In this document: positions 11,036 to 20,700 of the stretch, piece after piece
Numbering within the stretch: position 1 is the stretch's first letter
Layout: each line of letters opens with the position of its first letter
Origin: Edaphochlamys debaryana
Taxonomy: Eukaryota; Chlorophyta; Chlorophyceae; Chlamydomonadales
Length of the DNA stretch: 64,000 nt
Reading direction: 5' to 3'
Assembly: GCA_016858145.1 (NCBI GenBank)
Contig: JAEHOE010000002.1
Location: forward strand, 1,798,001-1,862,000
The notes under the pieces: model-generated
The model's input: the letters and a program-made list of their open reading frames with translations, nothing else
Database searches by the model: none
Told to the model about the DNA's origin: nothing
Program-made: the position numbers and the translations under genes

Positions 11036-12661
11036 TCAACCGCGTGTCGCCGAGCCGGGTGCAAATGGCCACACCGCTGTCGGCAGGTGAGCGGTCGCGG
11101 CGTGGAGCCGTCGGGGAGCGTTGTGGTGTGTAGCGAGTTTGCGTGAGGCCTGGCCTGGGTTGCTGGTAGCACATACCTGCCTTTTGCCGGCTTGCTGGGG
11201 TCGCGTCACGCACGGTTGCAAGTCCTTCTGTACCGTGTTGGTTGCACAGACGCCTAGCTGAGGTCCCGGACCTTACAGTGTCGCCCACCAACCACACCCT
11301 TCTACCTATCACGCACCCTTCCACCCTTCCACACTATCACGCGCCGACCCTCCGCATCCTGACCACACCCTTCCACCCCCGCTCCCACGCCAACCCGCAG
11401 ACCCGGGCGAGGGCCTGCAGTCGCGCGGCTCCGCCAACCCGCGGCCCCACAAGATGCCCTCCCTCAGCCGCCACCCGGACATCGACCACCCGGACGCGAA
11501 GCCCGACTTTCTGGGCTCCTCGGCCGCCTCCTCCAAGGCGGCCGCCGCGGCCGCCGCCTCCGAGCCGCTCAAGCCGCCCAATCCCTTCGCATCCTCACAG
11601 GCGCCTTCGCCTGGTTCGATCTCGGGCGGCCCGCGCGCGGCTCCGCCGGTTCCGGGCCAGAGCCCGCCCGGCGCCAGCCCGCCCACCGGGCCCCCGCCCA
11701 ACCCCTTCGCACGTGTGCAGTCGGGCAAGGTGCCCACGCCGCCCACGCTCACCTGCCCGGGGTCCGACTCCGACGATTCGGATTCCGACGACCCGCTCGC
11801 GGCGCTCCCTTCGCTGCCGCTGACCGCCTCCATATTCCAAGCCGCGCTCGGCGGCGGCGCTGGCGGCGGCGGCGGCCCCAACGGCGCCACGCGGCCCGCC
11901 GGCGCCGCCGGGGGCAACGGCGGCGGCGCGGCGGGCGGCGGCGCCGCCAACGGGGGCCCGGGTGGGCCCGGCCTGGGCGCGCCGCTGCCTTCCCTGCAGA
12001 TGATTGACAGCCAGCAGTTGGATATGGTGCTGGGGGACGGCATGCTGGTGGAGTCGGCGTCGCTGCAGACGGGCATGTCTGGATACGGTGAGCGAGAGCG
12101 CGCTGCCGGTGGTGATTGCGGGTGCTGTCTTTAGTGTTCGTTGCTGCAATGCAGCCGGGCCTCCGGGGTGCGATGCCGGGAAGCGATGACGTACCGCTGC
12201 ACCTGTGCACCACCCCGGCCCCTTCCTCCGCCATTAGCATACCCCTCATCTTCTGCGTCCTCACCACCGTTGCTCCGTCTCCGCCCGCAGGCCTCTTCCT
12301 GCCGACGTCCATGGCCCAGGACATGCTGCCCCCCACCATGTCCAAGGAGCTCCTCAAGCCCACCACCTCGGGCCTGCTCAAGCCCACGTCCTCCGGCCTG
12401 CTCAAGCCCACCCACTCGGGCCTAGACACGCTGGCCTCCATCGAGCTCGCCCTTCCGGGCTTCCGCAAGCAGGAGCACGGAACGGGCGGCCAGGGGCAAG
12501 GCCAGGGGCAGGGCGACAACAGGCCCAACGGCACTGGCGCCGGGCCCAGCAGTGGGCCCAACTCGGGCCCGAATGGGATGGCCAACGGCGGCGCGGGCGG
12601 GGGCGGGGGCGGGTCGAGGCACACGTCTCCGGGGCGGCCACTGGGCCCGTACGCGCGGTGA
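4587..12661 (+). CDS. CBP60-like domain protein with long Gln/Pro/His-rich tail
   Basis: Thirteen exons: 4587-4652, 4719-4912, 5382-5577, 6098-6220, 6479-6550, 7104-7259, 7683-7857, 8030-8183, 8513-8592, 8835-9016, 9301-11086, 11401-12087, 12291-12661; 4242 nt closing in frame, 1413 aa. Residues about 70-440 follow the order of plant CALMODULIN-BINDING PROTEIN 60: a GIRVELIDPATGQPL strand, an ISVLDGN strand, GKVPL, a TDSSEAILSGRKPPFRLLVRA segment (TDNSSxxxSRKFRLG in plants), SEGFVVATRRTRTAGK, then DPVSKLEHMGKETVKKL and VGDFKLLAL followed by KWDEARDHAM. Plant CBP60s are immune and developmental transcription factors. A Cys cluster (CLDPQCALC) precedes the domain. The tail has HGSLQQ repeats, two poly-Gln runs, four PPxNPF motifs and LLKPTxSG repeats. 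Family assignment is from remembered family patterns, not a search; the gene model itself is secure. Nuclear location is inference. Confidence 0.72.
5691..5730 (+). repeat. Duplicate of exon 3 end plus donor, inside intron 3
   Basis: Matches 5548-5587 at 36 of 40 positions, covering the last 30 coding bases of exon 3, the exon/intron junction and the GTGGG donor. The copy still reads DEKLPDITLQ: all three coding differences are synonymous. It is preceded by GGTTAG, a weak potential acceptor, but use of that site would shift frame. Confidence 0.88.
5998..6023. repeat. TACGG short tandem repeat
   Basis: Five near-consecutive TACGG/TACGA units (GTACGGTACGGTACGATACG and onward) in intron 3 of the CBP60-like gene, upstream of the exon 4 acceptor. 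Confidence 0.8.
6650..6685 (+). repeat. Degenerate duplicate of exon 5 end plus donor, inside intron 5
   Basis: GGCTACGGCTGCTGACCACG followed by GCGGTGAGAGCGGGGG resembles the exon 5 border at 6527-6562 (GGCTACGTCCTGCTGACCAT, then GGTGGTGAGCGGGG), including the GTGAG donor. A small indel separates the copies. Confidence 0.75.
8327..8365 (+). repeat. Duplicate of exon 8 end plus donor, inside intron 8
   Basis: GCGGACGAGCGCATGCGGGC then CTGGCGCGTGGGGGG matches 8161-8199 at 33 of 39 positions, spanning the exon 8/intron 8 junction. The donor GT of the original (CTG|GTGCGT) is GC in the copy. Confidence 0.82.
9949..10248 (+). repeat. Coding tandem repeat, HGSLQQ/HPSLQG units
   Basis: In exon 11 of the CBP60-like gene the units SLQHHP, SLQGHG, SLQQHG recur about fifteen times with an 18-nt period, most regular at 10130-10215 (HGSLQQ). 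The flanking sequence is Pro/Gly-rich low complexity. Confidence 0.9.
10999..11031 (+). repeat. (CAG)11 coding for poly-Gln
   Basis: Eleven perfect CAG codons followed by CAA in exon 11 of the CBP60-like gene. A second shorter interrupted CAG run lies at 10441-10500. These are candidates for length polymorphism. Confidence 0.95.
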
Positions 12662-14410
12662 GGTCGGCCAGGGCTGGGTCGGTGCGGGGTGTGTCGCTGT
12701 GTGTGTCATGGAGCAAAGCAGGGTGGGAGGCAGGGGGGTGCGTTGGAGCGTTGGGGATTGGGCTGCGCATCCTTTGACCTGACGGAGGTAGTGACGGGGA
12801 CGGTGCGTTTGTGGCGTGGGTTCCCTTGCTCCATGGGCGCTCGGCTGGGAGGGTGGCGTCGGGCCTAGGCAGGCGGCAGGAGTGCAAGGGTGTCTGCACG
12901 GCAAGCGGCGAGAGGCCGCATCACTCGCGCTGAGCGCGACGGTGTGGCAGACGGGGCCACTCACATAACATGCATACGGAGCTTCACCTAGCCTGTTCTT
13001 GGGGCGACTTTGCGCTTTGGGTGGTGGACAGACGGATGGGAACAAGGAACGGTAGTGGTGACTCACTTCGAGACGGTTTAGCGTTCGCGTCCGAGCATGG
13101 AATGCGCTGGACGTCTGGTGGGCCTGCGTCGTCACATGGTGAGGACTTGAACTCGGCCGCACGACTGCTTGACACATGCTTAGGTCGGCAGGCCGTGTGC
13201 CCTAATATACTGCATCTAGCTTTCTTGGTCTCTTGTGCGCTACGTGACTCGGTTGAGTCAGGGCTTTCTTGGAGGACTTGCTGGTGGGGGGGGATGCGTA
13301 CCTCGTGGAGTGGGTGACCTTTGTGTTGGGACTTCGCTCGTGTTCCGGGGGCTCCGGTCTTCTACACTGCGTGCCTATTGTCAGCGTCGTGCGCCCACGG
13401 TAGCGCGCGACTGCGGGATGCCACCCCATGCTTACCTTGATTTCCCCCGTGGCTGCACTTGCGTGGGCGGCCGGAGGCCGAGGCGCGTTGTGTATCTGTG
13501 AGCGCCGGGCGATCAACTGTACGGTGGACGACGAAGGGGCCCGAGCAGGACTGCCCTCTGCTGCTGCCTCCCCGGGCTTTCACAATGCTGTATCCGATGA
13601 GCCCCGGCTCCTAGCTGTTTTGACGGTTCGTCCAGCGCGCGATATCTACTGGTACCCATAACTGCTAGCGCCTTGTGCCCGAATGCTGGCAAATGCACAC
13701 TAGCTGCAACGCATGAGGCGGGCTTGTGGGTTGAGGTTAATCCAGTGCAACCCACATTGTGTCATGCCAACGTCTGAATACGTCGGTCGCGTCGAGGGGT
13801 GCCCGAGACGGGCAAGCTGTCAGTTGGCGGGCTGCTAGCGGAGCTCTCACAGGAGTCCTTACACCCCTGTTGTAATGCCAACCTGGAAGCTGCTACCCCT
13901 GTTCCTGCCCCACTCTGCGTCATGTTACTAAGCCGTACTCCAATTCAACGCCTTGCGCCTACACGTGTCCGCCCTCGGGACCCCTCACTGCACTGCGACT
14001 CTCCTCCGCGCCTTCGCAGCAGGGAGCTTCACCCCACGCGGGTGGCACGCGACCATGCGGAGGCGGTCTGATCCCGTGCCATCCGCTGCCCGCAGGGCGG
14101 GTCCTCACCCCGTCAAACGCCCCAAGCACGATCCATCGCCTCCGCTGCGACGCCCCTGGCTGCTCCCCTCGCAGCTCCGTGGCCCCTGATCCCAAGCCTG
14201 GCAAGCATAACCGTCAACTGACAACCGCCGCCACAGCGGCAGCCCTGTGGAGGTGGCCCCATGCTTGATGCTGCCACGGGTCATCACCGCCGAGACCTCC
14301 GCTTCCACCGCCGGTGCTTGCTCCGGCTCGCTCCAGTCCAGCTACCCTGCCCCGCTGCTAAGCCATGCTAAGCCGTGTCGGCCAAGCGCCGTCCGCACGA
14401 GTGCGGGCGC
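12662..14410. other. Convergent 3' region, CBP60-like (+) and 86-aa protein gene (-)
   Basis: No coding exon recognised. It must hold both 3'UTRs. TGTAA, the volvocine poly(A) signal, occurs on the plus strand at 13871-13875 and on the minus strand at 13859-13863, so the two transcripts may overlap at their ends. Confidence 0.6.
13859..13875. promoter_or_regulatory. Face-to-face TGTAA poly(A) signals
   Basis: TTACA at 13859-13863 is TGTAA on the minus strand and TGTAA lies at 13871-13875 on the plus strand. In Chlamydomonas cleavage follows TGTAA by roughly 10-20 nt, which would give a short antisense overlap between the two mRNAs. The 3'UTR lengths implied (about 1.2 kb and 0.55 kb) are plausible; other signals may be used. 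Confidence 0.45.
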
Positions 14411-15469
14411 TTAGGCCTTGACCTCCTTCTTCTCCTCCTTCTTGCCACCGGCGACCAGCCAGTACACGCCTGCGGGACCCAGGGCACGCGTCGGGGACCA
14501 GCGCTTGGTTTGGCAAGACCAAGGGCCACGCCTGCGGACTGAAAGCCACGACCAAGACAACGTAGAAGCACTGCTTTCGCAAGACGCCCCAGCTCCGGCA
14601 ACTAGTGCCCAGGTTCAGCAGGGGGGGATGCATGCCCGCCAGGTAAGCGCCCTAGCGTTGGTTGACGCGCGCCTTACAATGCTCAAGCTCGGCCCGGGAA
14701 GACTGCTAGATATGACAGCAAGATCGCGAGTTTCAGAACCGTTTGGGTGACGCAGACGCCAAACTTGACCGGCGGCCCTGCCTCGGGGTGTGACCGTGTG
14801 CCACAGCGGCTGCAAGACCGCCGCGGACTAGAGCAGCTAAGAAACTAAGCCCAGGCCCTGACCCAGGAAGCAGGGCATGCTCCCAACATCGGGAGCGTTC
14901 CGCCTCGGAACACCGACGCAGCGGTCCGGTATGTGCCCCCTCGCCCCGGACCCCCCCCTCACCGGTGTAGGCAGCCACCGTCCACCACGCCAGCTGGTGC
15001 TTCTGCCAGATGTCGGGGTTCTGGGGGGCGTCCCACCTGCACGCATGGGCGTCCTCGTGAGCCAGACCGGGACTCAGGTGCGAGGTGCATCGACATTGCA
15101 CCACCATGTCCTCCGTCGCCCGCAGTGCACGCACAGCCGGCCCTCCAAGCCCGTGCCCACCAGTTCACGCGCGAGGCGCTGTCGTCGTCTGCATGCACAG
15201 AGAGGCACGACAGGGTGATGGCCGGTCCGCACGCAGCAGAACTCGCGCGCTATGGTTCCGTCGCTATAATGGAACAGTAAATCTCACAAGACACCACTGA
15301 AGCCTTCATTGGCCTTCACAAATGCGTGCCGGCGTCACGTTGATGGCAGGAATCTGAGCCCCCGCTTACCTCCACCGGCCATTCCTCGGGTCTGCTGCAT
15401 TTGCTGAGGGGTGCGCAGCGGCTTTCCGACACCCTGAGCCATCAGCATGCGGGCCCGTGCGGACAGCAT
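14411..15469 (-). CDS. 86-aa probable mitochondrial single-span membrane protein
   Basis: Four exons on the minus strand: 15469-15370, 15188-15161 (28 nt), 15036-14963, 14469-14411; 261 nt closing exactly in frame. The protein starts MLSARARMLMAQGVGKPLRT, a basic amphipathic leader with Arg and no acidic residues, typical of mitochondrial targeting. Then come DDDSASRVNWWDAPQNPDIW, one hydrophobic span HQLAWWTVAAYTGVYWLVAG (about residues 53-72) and a charged tail GGKKEEKKEVKA. The size and plan fit a supernumerary respiratory-chain subunit, but I do not recognise the family. The 28-nt exon is needed to keep phase and yields acceptable splice sites (GCAG acceptor, GTGGGC donor). It is head-to-head with PSB28. 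Confidence 0.82.
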
Positions 15470-15759
15470 TTTGGTCTGGCGCGGATACGACGGGGAACTG
15501 GGGGGGGGGGAACGGCTAGGTGCGGGCTAGGTGCGGGGCAGCGTTCTCCAGCAGCTAGCAGCGGGGCGTCGCAGCACCGAGCGCGCGGAGTCGCACTGCA
15601 TGGGTGTGCCGTACGAGGGCACGCACATGCCACACAGAAGCCTGCGTCCACAGCTGGTCGTCTCCGCCTGCATAAAGACCAACACGCGACGCGTTCTTCA
15701 CATACCACGAGTTAGTCCTAGTCCTTACCCCACCCTTCGTCACAACAATCCTTTGCACG
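15470..15759. promoter_or_regulatory. Bidirectional promoter region, 86-aa gene (-) / PSB28 (+)
   Basis: 290 bp between divergent start codons. It contains a G10 run near 15500 and a CATAAAG element near 15670 on the plus strand. No clear TATA box. Confidence 0.6.
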
Positions 15760-16492
15760 ATGCAGTCCCTGCGCCAGGCCTCCGCCGTTCGCGGTAAGGC
15801 CGGGGCCATCTTGAAGCGTCGATCAGTTGACTCCGCGTTCAGATCGCGTAACGAGTGCCTGGCAGCCGCTCGCGACTCTTGCCGATAACGCATTCTTGAC
15901 GGCAACTCGCTCCGCTCGCCCCGCAGGCACCCGCCCGCTCTCCTCGAAGCCGGTTGTCATCCGCCCTCGGAGCGTGTCTTGCGATGCCGCTGCGCTGCAG
16001 TTCATCAAGGGCGTGAACGAGTCGACGGTCCCTGAGGTCCGCCTCACCCGCTCGCGCACCGGCGCTAACGGGACCGCCCTCTTCGTGTTTGACAACCCCA
16101 GCATCTTCCAGGTGAGGCGGCAGGGCCCGTGCCGGCTGGGGCACGGTTGTCGCTCGCGTGTGGTCCTAGTCGCTTGTCGCGCGTCCGCCGCTCCCTCGCC
16201 GGGACTGTCGCCCCTGCGGCCTTGTGAGGCCTGCGTTGAGACTGAGCGTTTGGGACGCTGTCGCGCTGGCCCATTTGCGCAGGCTTCCGGCGATATGGGC
16301 GACATCACCGGCCTGTTCATGGTGGACGACGAGGGGACCCTCAGCACCACGGACGTGAAGGCGAAGTTCGTGAACGGCAAGCCGCAGGCAATTGAGGCTC
16401 GGTTCCAGATGCGGAGCCAGTTCGAGTGGGACCGCTTCATGCGCTTCATGGACCGGTTCGCTGAGGAGAACGGCCTTGGCTTCGAGAAGTAA
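15760..16492 (+). CDS. PSB28: Photosystem II assembly/repair factor Psb28, plastid-targeted
   Basis: Three exons: 15760-15793, 15927-16111, 16283-16492; 429 nt, 142 aa. The first about 30 residues (MQSLRQASAVRGTRPLSSKP) are a Ser/Arg-rich transit peptide. The mature part has the Psb28 signature in order: LQFIKGVNESTVPEVRLTRS, TALFVFDNPSIF, DITGLFMVDDEG, AKFVNGKPQAIEA and the terminal WDRFMRFMDRFAEENGLGFE. Psb28 binds PSII assembly intermediates near CP47 on the stromal side and is not part of the mature dimer. No frame damage is seen. The ATG chosen is the only one giving a transit peptide that splices in phase. Confidence 0.97.
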
Positions 16493-17785
16493 GCGCCCGC
16501 CAGCGGCAAGTGGCTGTCAGTGAGCAGCCTTGGGGTGCAGCTTGTGAGGCCCAGAAGCTTCCAGCGGTCCGGTGCGCTGCCTGGGGCTGAAGGGGCTGTG
16601 GAGAAGGCGGGTTGGGTTTAGGCACGGTGTGGGCCCCGCGGGTGTCCGTCAAGTGATGGGAGCCTGTTAGCGGGAGCGCCCTCGCTGTAGCATTCCATAA
16701 CACGGCGAGCTGCTGTGTGCGCGCAGCACGCGTGCAAATTAGGGATTGAGACGCAGGTGCAAGTGGTGGGAGTGGCTTGCACCGTGACTGCTCTGACGGT
16801 GTGGTGCAGTGTGGCGCAAGTGGTGGGCCAAGGTGATGAGGCGACGAGTAGGCAGGATAGGGCCCAGCACGTCGAGTGTGTGACCTGTCCCCGCAAGAGA
16901 CGGCGGTCAGTTACCCGTGTGCGGTGCTGTGACCGTTCAGACATAGATCGGGACCCGGGCTTGCGGGCTGTGATGAGGAGAGAACTTAGGGCATGCAACC
17001 ATTCTTGATTAGCCCACCACATGGGGGCTTAAATGCGTTACGGTACCGATAACACTCCTTGTATGCGACCACGGGGCCGCTGTAAATGCTATCGAGTGCT
17101 GAAGTCCATGTTTGGGGTGTCTTCGGTGCAGACAACCGAGTGGCGGGGATGGGGTGGGGTACGTTCATGGCAGTTCTGCCAGTTCACTGCCCGGCTGCCA
17201 GCCCTTGAAGAGGTATCGTCAGGCCTGGGTTACAGCCCCTTGAGTTAGTGTCCCAGCCGCCTCCCTCCTCAGCGCAGAGGGTGTGCTTCTGCCCATACTC
17301 CAGAGGGTGCTCTACTCCCTCCGCCGTCGCTGCTGTGTTGGTCCTCAGCCCGGGTTTACGGCAGGGCTCAATCTCAGCAATGGTCACCGGTCACCTTCAC
17401 TTGCAGTCAGTCATAGAGCAGTCACGCGTACTGAGATCGCAGCGCCATGGTGTGTCCGCGGTCTGACATGCCATGCAGCTGCCGGGTCGGTCGGTCCAAT
17501 TCTACCGCACGCTACCCGCACGCTATCACATGTTGGCCGATGCGGGCTAAGCCACACAAGCCAGCACCGGCGCCTGTGACCACACGTCCCATACCGGCAC
17601 ACATGGCCCCATGTCCCTTGGCCGCTTCGTTGCCTTCCTTTCCAGCGGCGGCCAGGCGCCAAGACTGGCCTGGCGCAACTTGCCCAGACGCAACCGTCAG
17701 CCGATTCGCAACTGAACAACCCTTGCCTTTACCTGGCAAGCCCCATTCCTTGACGCCTGAGTGCGCCGTTACCCGTCAGCCCCCT
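16493..17785. other. Convergent 3' region, PSB28 (+) and BRCT gene (-)
   Basis: No coding exon seen. A plus-strand TGTAA at 17081-17085 would end PSB28 with a 3'UTR near 590 nt. A minus-strand TGTAA at 17230-17234 would end the BRCT gene with a 3'UTR near 555 nt. The two putative ends do not quite meet. Confidence 0.55.
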
Positions 17786-20700
17786 TCACCCAGTCATCTG
17801 GACCTCATACACCGCCAGTCCCTGGGACATGCTGCAGCGCCGAAGCCCGCACACAACCGTCCGCCGCCCCAACAGGGCCGCTCGACGCGTCGGCTCGCCC
17901 CGCTGCCAGGCCACCTGCAGCGCCCGCCGCAGCTCGGGCCGCGCCGCCATGGCCACCGCCATCTCCCGGTACGACAGCTCCTCTCCGTAGTGCTGCCGTA
18001 CAGCCTCCAAGATCTGTCGTACAGGGATGCCCCCGCCGTTCGTGGAGGCGGCACCGCGGGCGCCCCGGCGGCTGCTGGGGCCGCCGGCAGCGCCAGAGTG
18101 CGAGGTAGCGGCGGGCAGCGGCGTTTTGGGAGCGACGGTGACGGCGCTGTGCCCCAGGGTGCCGTACTCGTCCTTGGGCAGCAGCAGCGTCAAGCTCGCC
18201 CAGCCCTACACGAACCGGCCAGGGGCAACAAAGTTGAGGACCAGGACAGAAATCAGCTTCAGCGGCTGCCCTGGTAGATGACATCAACGAAGCGTAGCGC
18301 TTGGTTGAGGGGCGTAGGGCGTGGTCGCATACTACGCAGACCTGTAGCCTGGGCGCTTCGAAGGCGCTGCTGAGCTCGGCGCACGCCGGTGCCCTAGAGG
18401 CATGGGCCCTTCGCATGGCCCAGTTCAGCAGCGCCATCGAAGCTTCAGCCCCAGAGTCCCGACACGTCCTGCAGGCTCCCCCACGCTTACCGGGAAAGCC
18501 ACAGAGTCCAGCTCCTCGGCCGTCACCTCCCTTGGCTCGGCCTCCTCCTGTGACATGGCCCCCGGGTAGCGCCAGCCGTCCTGCCCCTCCCCGTAAGCCT
18601 GGCTGCCGCCGCGGGCTGGCCCCGCCTGGGTGTCGGTGCTCGGGTCGGCCGTGCCCGCGACCAGCGCCGCCTCGGGGGGGTCGGTGACCGCCCAGGAGCT
18701 GAGGGACTCCATGAGCACAAGCGGGGCCCACTGAGCGAAGGCCATGCAGCCGGACGCGCCTGCGGGGTGGAGCAGGGCAGCAGGGCAGCAGGGTTCAGCC
18801 AGCATGCCTAGAGCAGGCTGGTGACAATTCGTTGTTATGGCTGGCCAGCAAGCACTACTGTACAGAGAGCGACAGGCATGGCACACCCGAAGCTCCCGCC
18901 GACGGCCCAGGACCCACTCTGGAGCCTGGCGTCCGCCTCTGTCTCGGCTGCCTTGAGGTCAAGCACAAACTGCCTCCGCGCCTCCCGGCTGCTCCAAGGA
19001 TCCGCCGCCTCCGCCTCTGCCTCCGGGCCCGCGCCTGCACCTGCGCGCGCCCCGCCTCGGCCGAGGGACCCGTCGCCGTTGCTCCCCACAGCATCCTCAC
19101 GGCTGCCGTCGGCCAGGGGTGTGCCAGGCTCCACGTCAGCTCGGCGTGTGTTGTGGGGGCCGGAGGCGCTGGCAGCTCTCGGGGCATTGGCGGTTTCGCC
19201 AACCAGGTCATTGATTGCGGCCATGACGCCGCGGCTGACGCACAGGAGGTTGCCGGTCGAGGTGCCAGAGCTCACGCCGCCGCCGCCGCCGGCACCGGGT
19301 CCAGAGCTCACGTGGTCATCGGCAGGCGTCTGGCCAGCCAGCCTGCAGTCGGGCCCGGAGCATGAAGGCGAGTTAGGGTCGGCCTGGCGCACAACCCAAG
19401 GTGCACCGAGCCGAGTGCTGGCTACACTGGGGAATCCTTATTACTGGGGATTCCTTATTGATACCAAGCTACCTAGCTTCCCTCACCTCGACACGGCTCC
19501 CGGCGACAGCAGGTGCGCGCCCCACGCGAGCCAGCGCCCCGCCCGGCGCGGCTCACACACCACCGCAGAGGCCCCGCAGCCGAGGTGCGCAGCCGAGCTG
19601 ACGCGGCCACCCAGCGCCTCCACCGCCGAGCCACAGGCGGCGGCGCGGCGTGGCGTGAGGCAGCGGTCAATGATGACCGCCGCTCCGCCCAGCAGCCCGC
19701 CGCTGGCCCCTGCCGCCGGCCTGGCGCTGTCGCCCCCGCTGCCGCCGGCCTGCGCCGGGCCGCACGCCGCGCCGCCCGCTGCCGCTCCGTCCGGCCACTG
19801 GGAGAGCTGCGCTATGGCAAACTCGTCGTTGCCAGCCGCTGGCTGCCCTCCGCCGGGCCCATCCGAATTCCCCACCGCAACGCCCCCGGCGGCAGGAGCC
19901 TCTCCACCGTACGGAGGAGGAGCAGAAGCTGGCTCAGGCTCGGGCGCAGCTGGCGGCTCATCGTGGATGGCCATGGAGCCCAGGGCCACTGCGGCCCCCG
20001 CCACCGCCTCGGCGACCGCTTCCGACGCGGCCCCGCCCATGAAGGCCTGCGAGCCGCTGCCCTGCGACGGCGCCGCCGCCTGGGACTGCGAGCCCGGCGG
20101 CAGCGCCAGGGCGGCGGCGGCCGCCACGGCCTGAGCCGTGACGCCCCGTTGGGCCGCCGGCTGGGGCGTGGTTGGCCTAGGGTGTTGGGGCACGCCCTGG
20201 GCCGGGCTCGACGCGGAAGCAGGGTCCCTGCTGGGGTGATGGGGAGGGAGCACGGGCCCTAGCGCGGCTGGGGCGCTGTCCGGGTCCTGAGGCTCAGGCT
20301 TGACCCGCACTCCCCCGGCCGACTGATCCTCGCTGAGGCGTAGCACGAGCGAGCTCGCGGCCCCCTCGCTACCGTCGACGTACGCGGGCCGGTCGCTCCC
20401 AGGCGCCGCCGCCGCCCCGTGGAGACCCGTTCCGCCAAGCGGCCCACCCTTGGCACCAACGGCAGTGTTGCTGTGATGAAGCGGAGACGGTCGAGCTGCA
20501 CCAGCGCCCGCGCCCGCTGCACAGGTGCCTTCGCTTCCGCTGCGGACGTCGGGCCCCGCGCGGGCCGGCGTGCGCCGCTGGGCCCGTTTAGCCGCTACCG
20601 CGGCCCGACCCGCCGCCACCAGCGCCTCGACGTCCATCTCCTCCTCCCCCTCACTGCCGCTGCCCTCCCCCCAGGGACCCGGCGTGACTGGCAGCAGCCT

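Noticed and set aside
8551..11172. Minus-strand open frames of 447 and 405 aa opposite the CBP60-like gene
   Set aside because: They are GC-driven shadows of the CAG/CCG-rich exon 11 and neighbouring introns.
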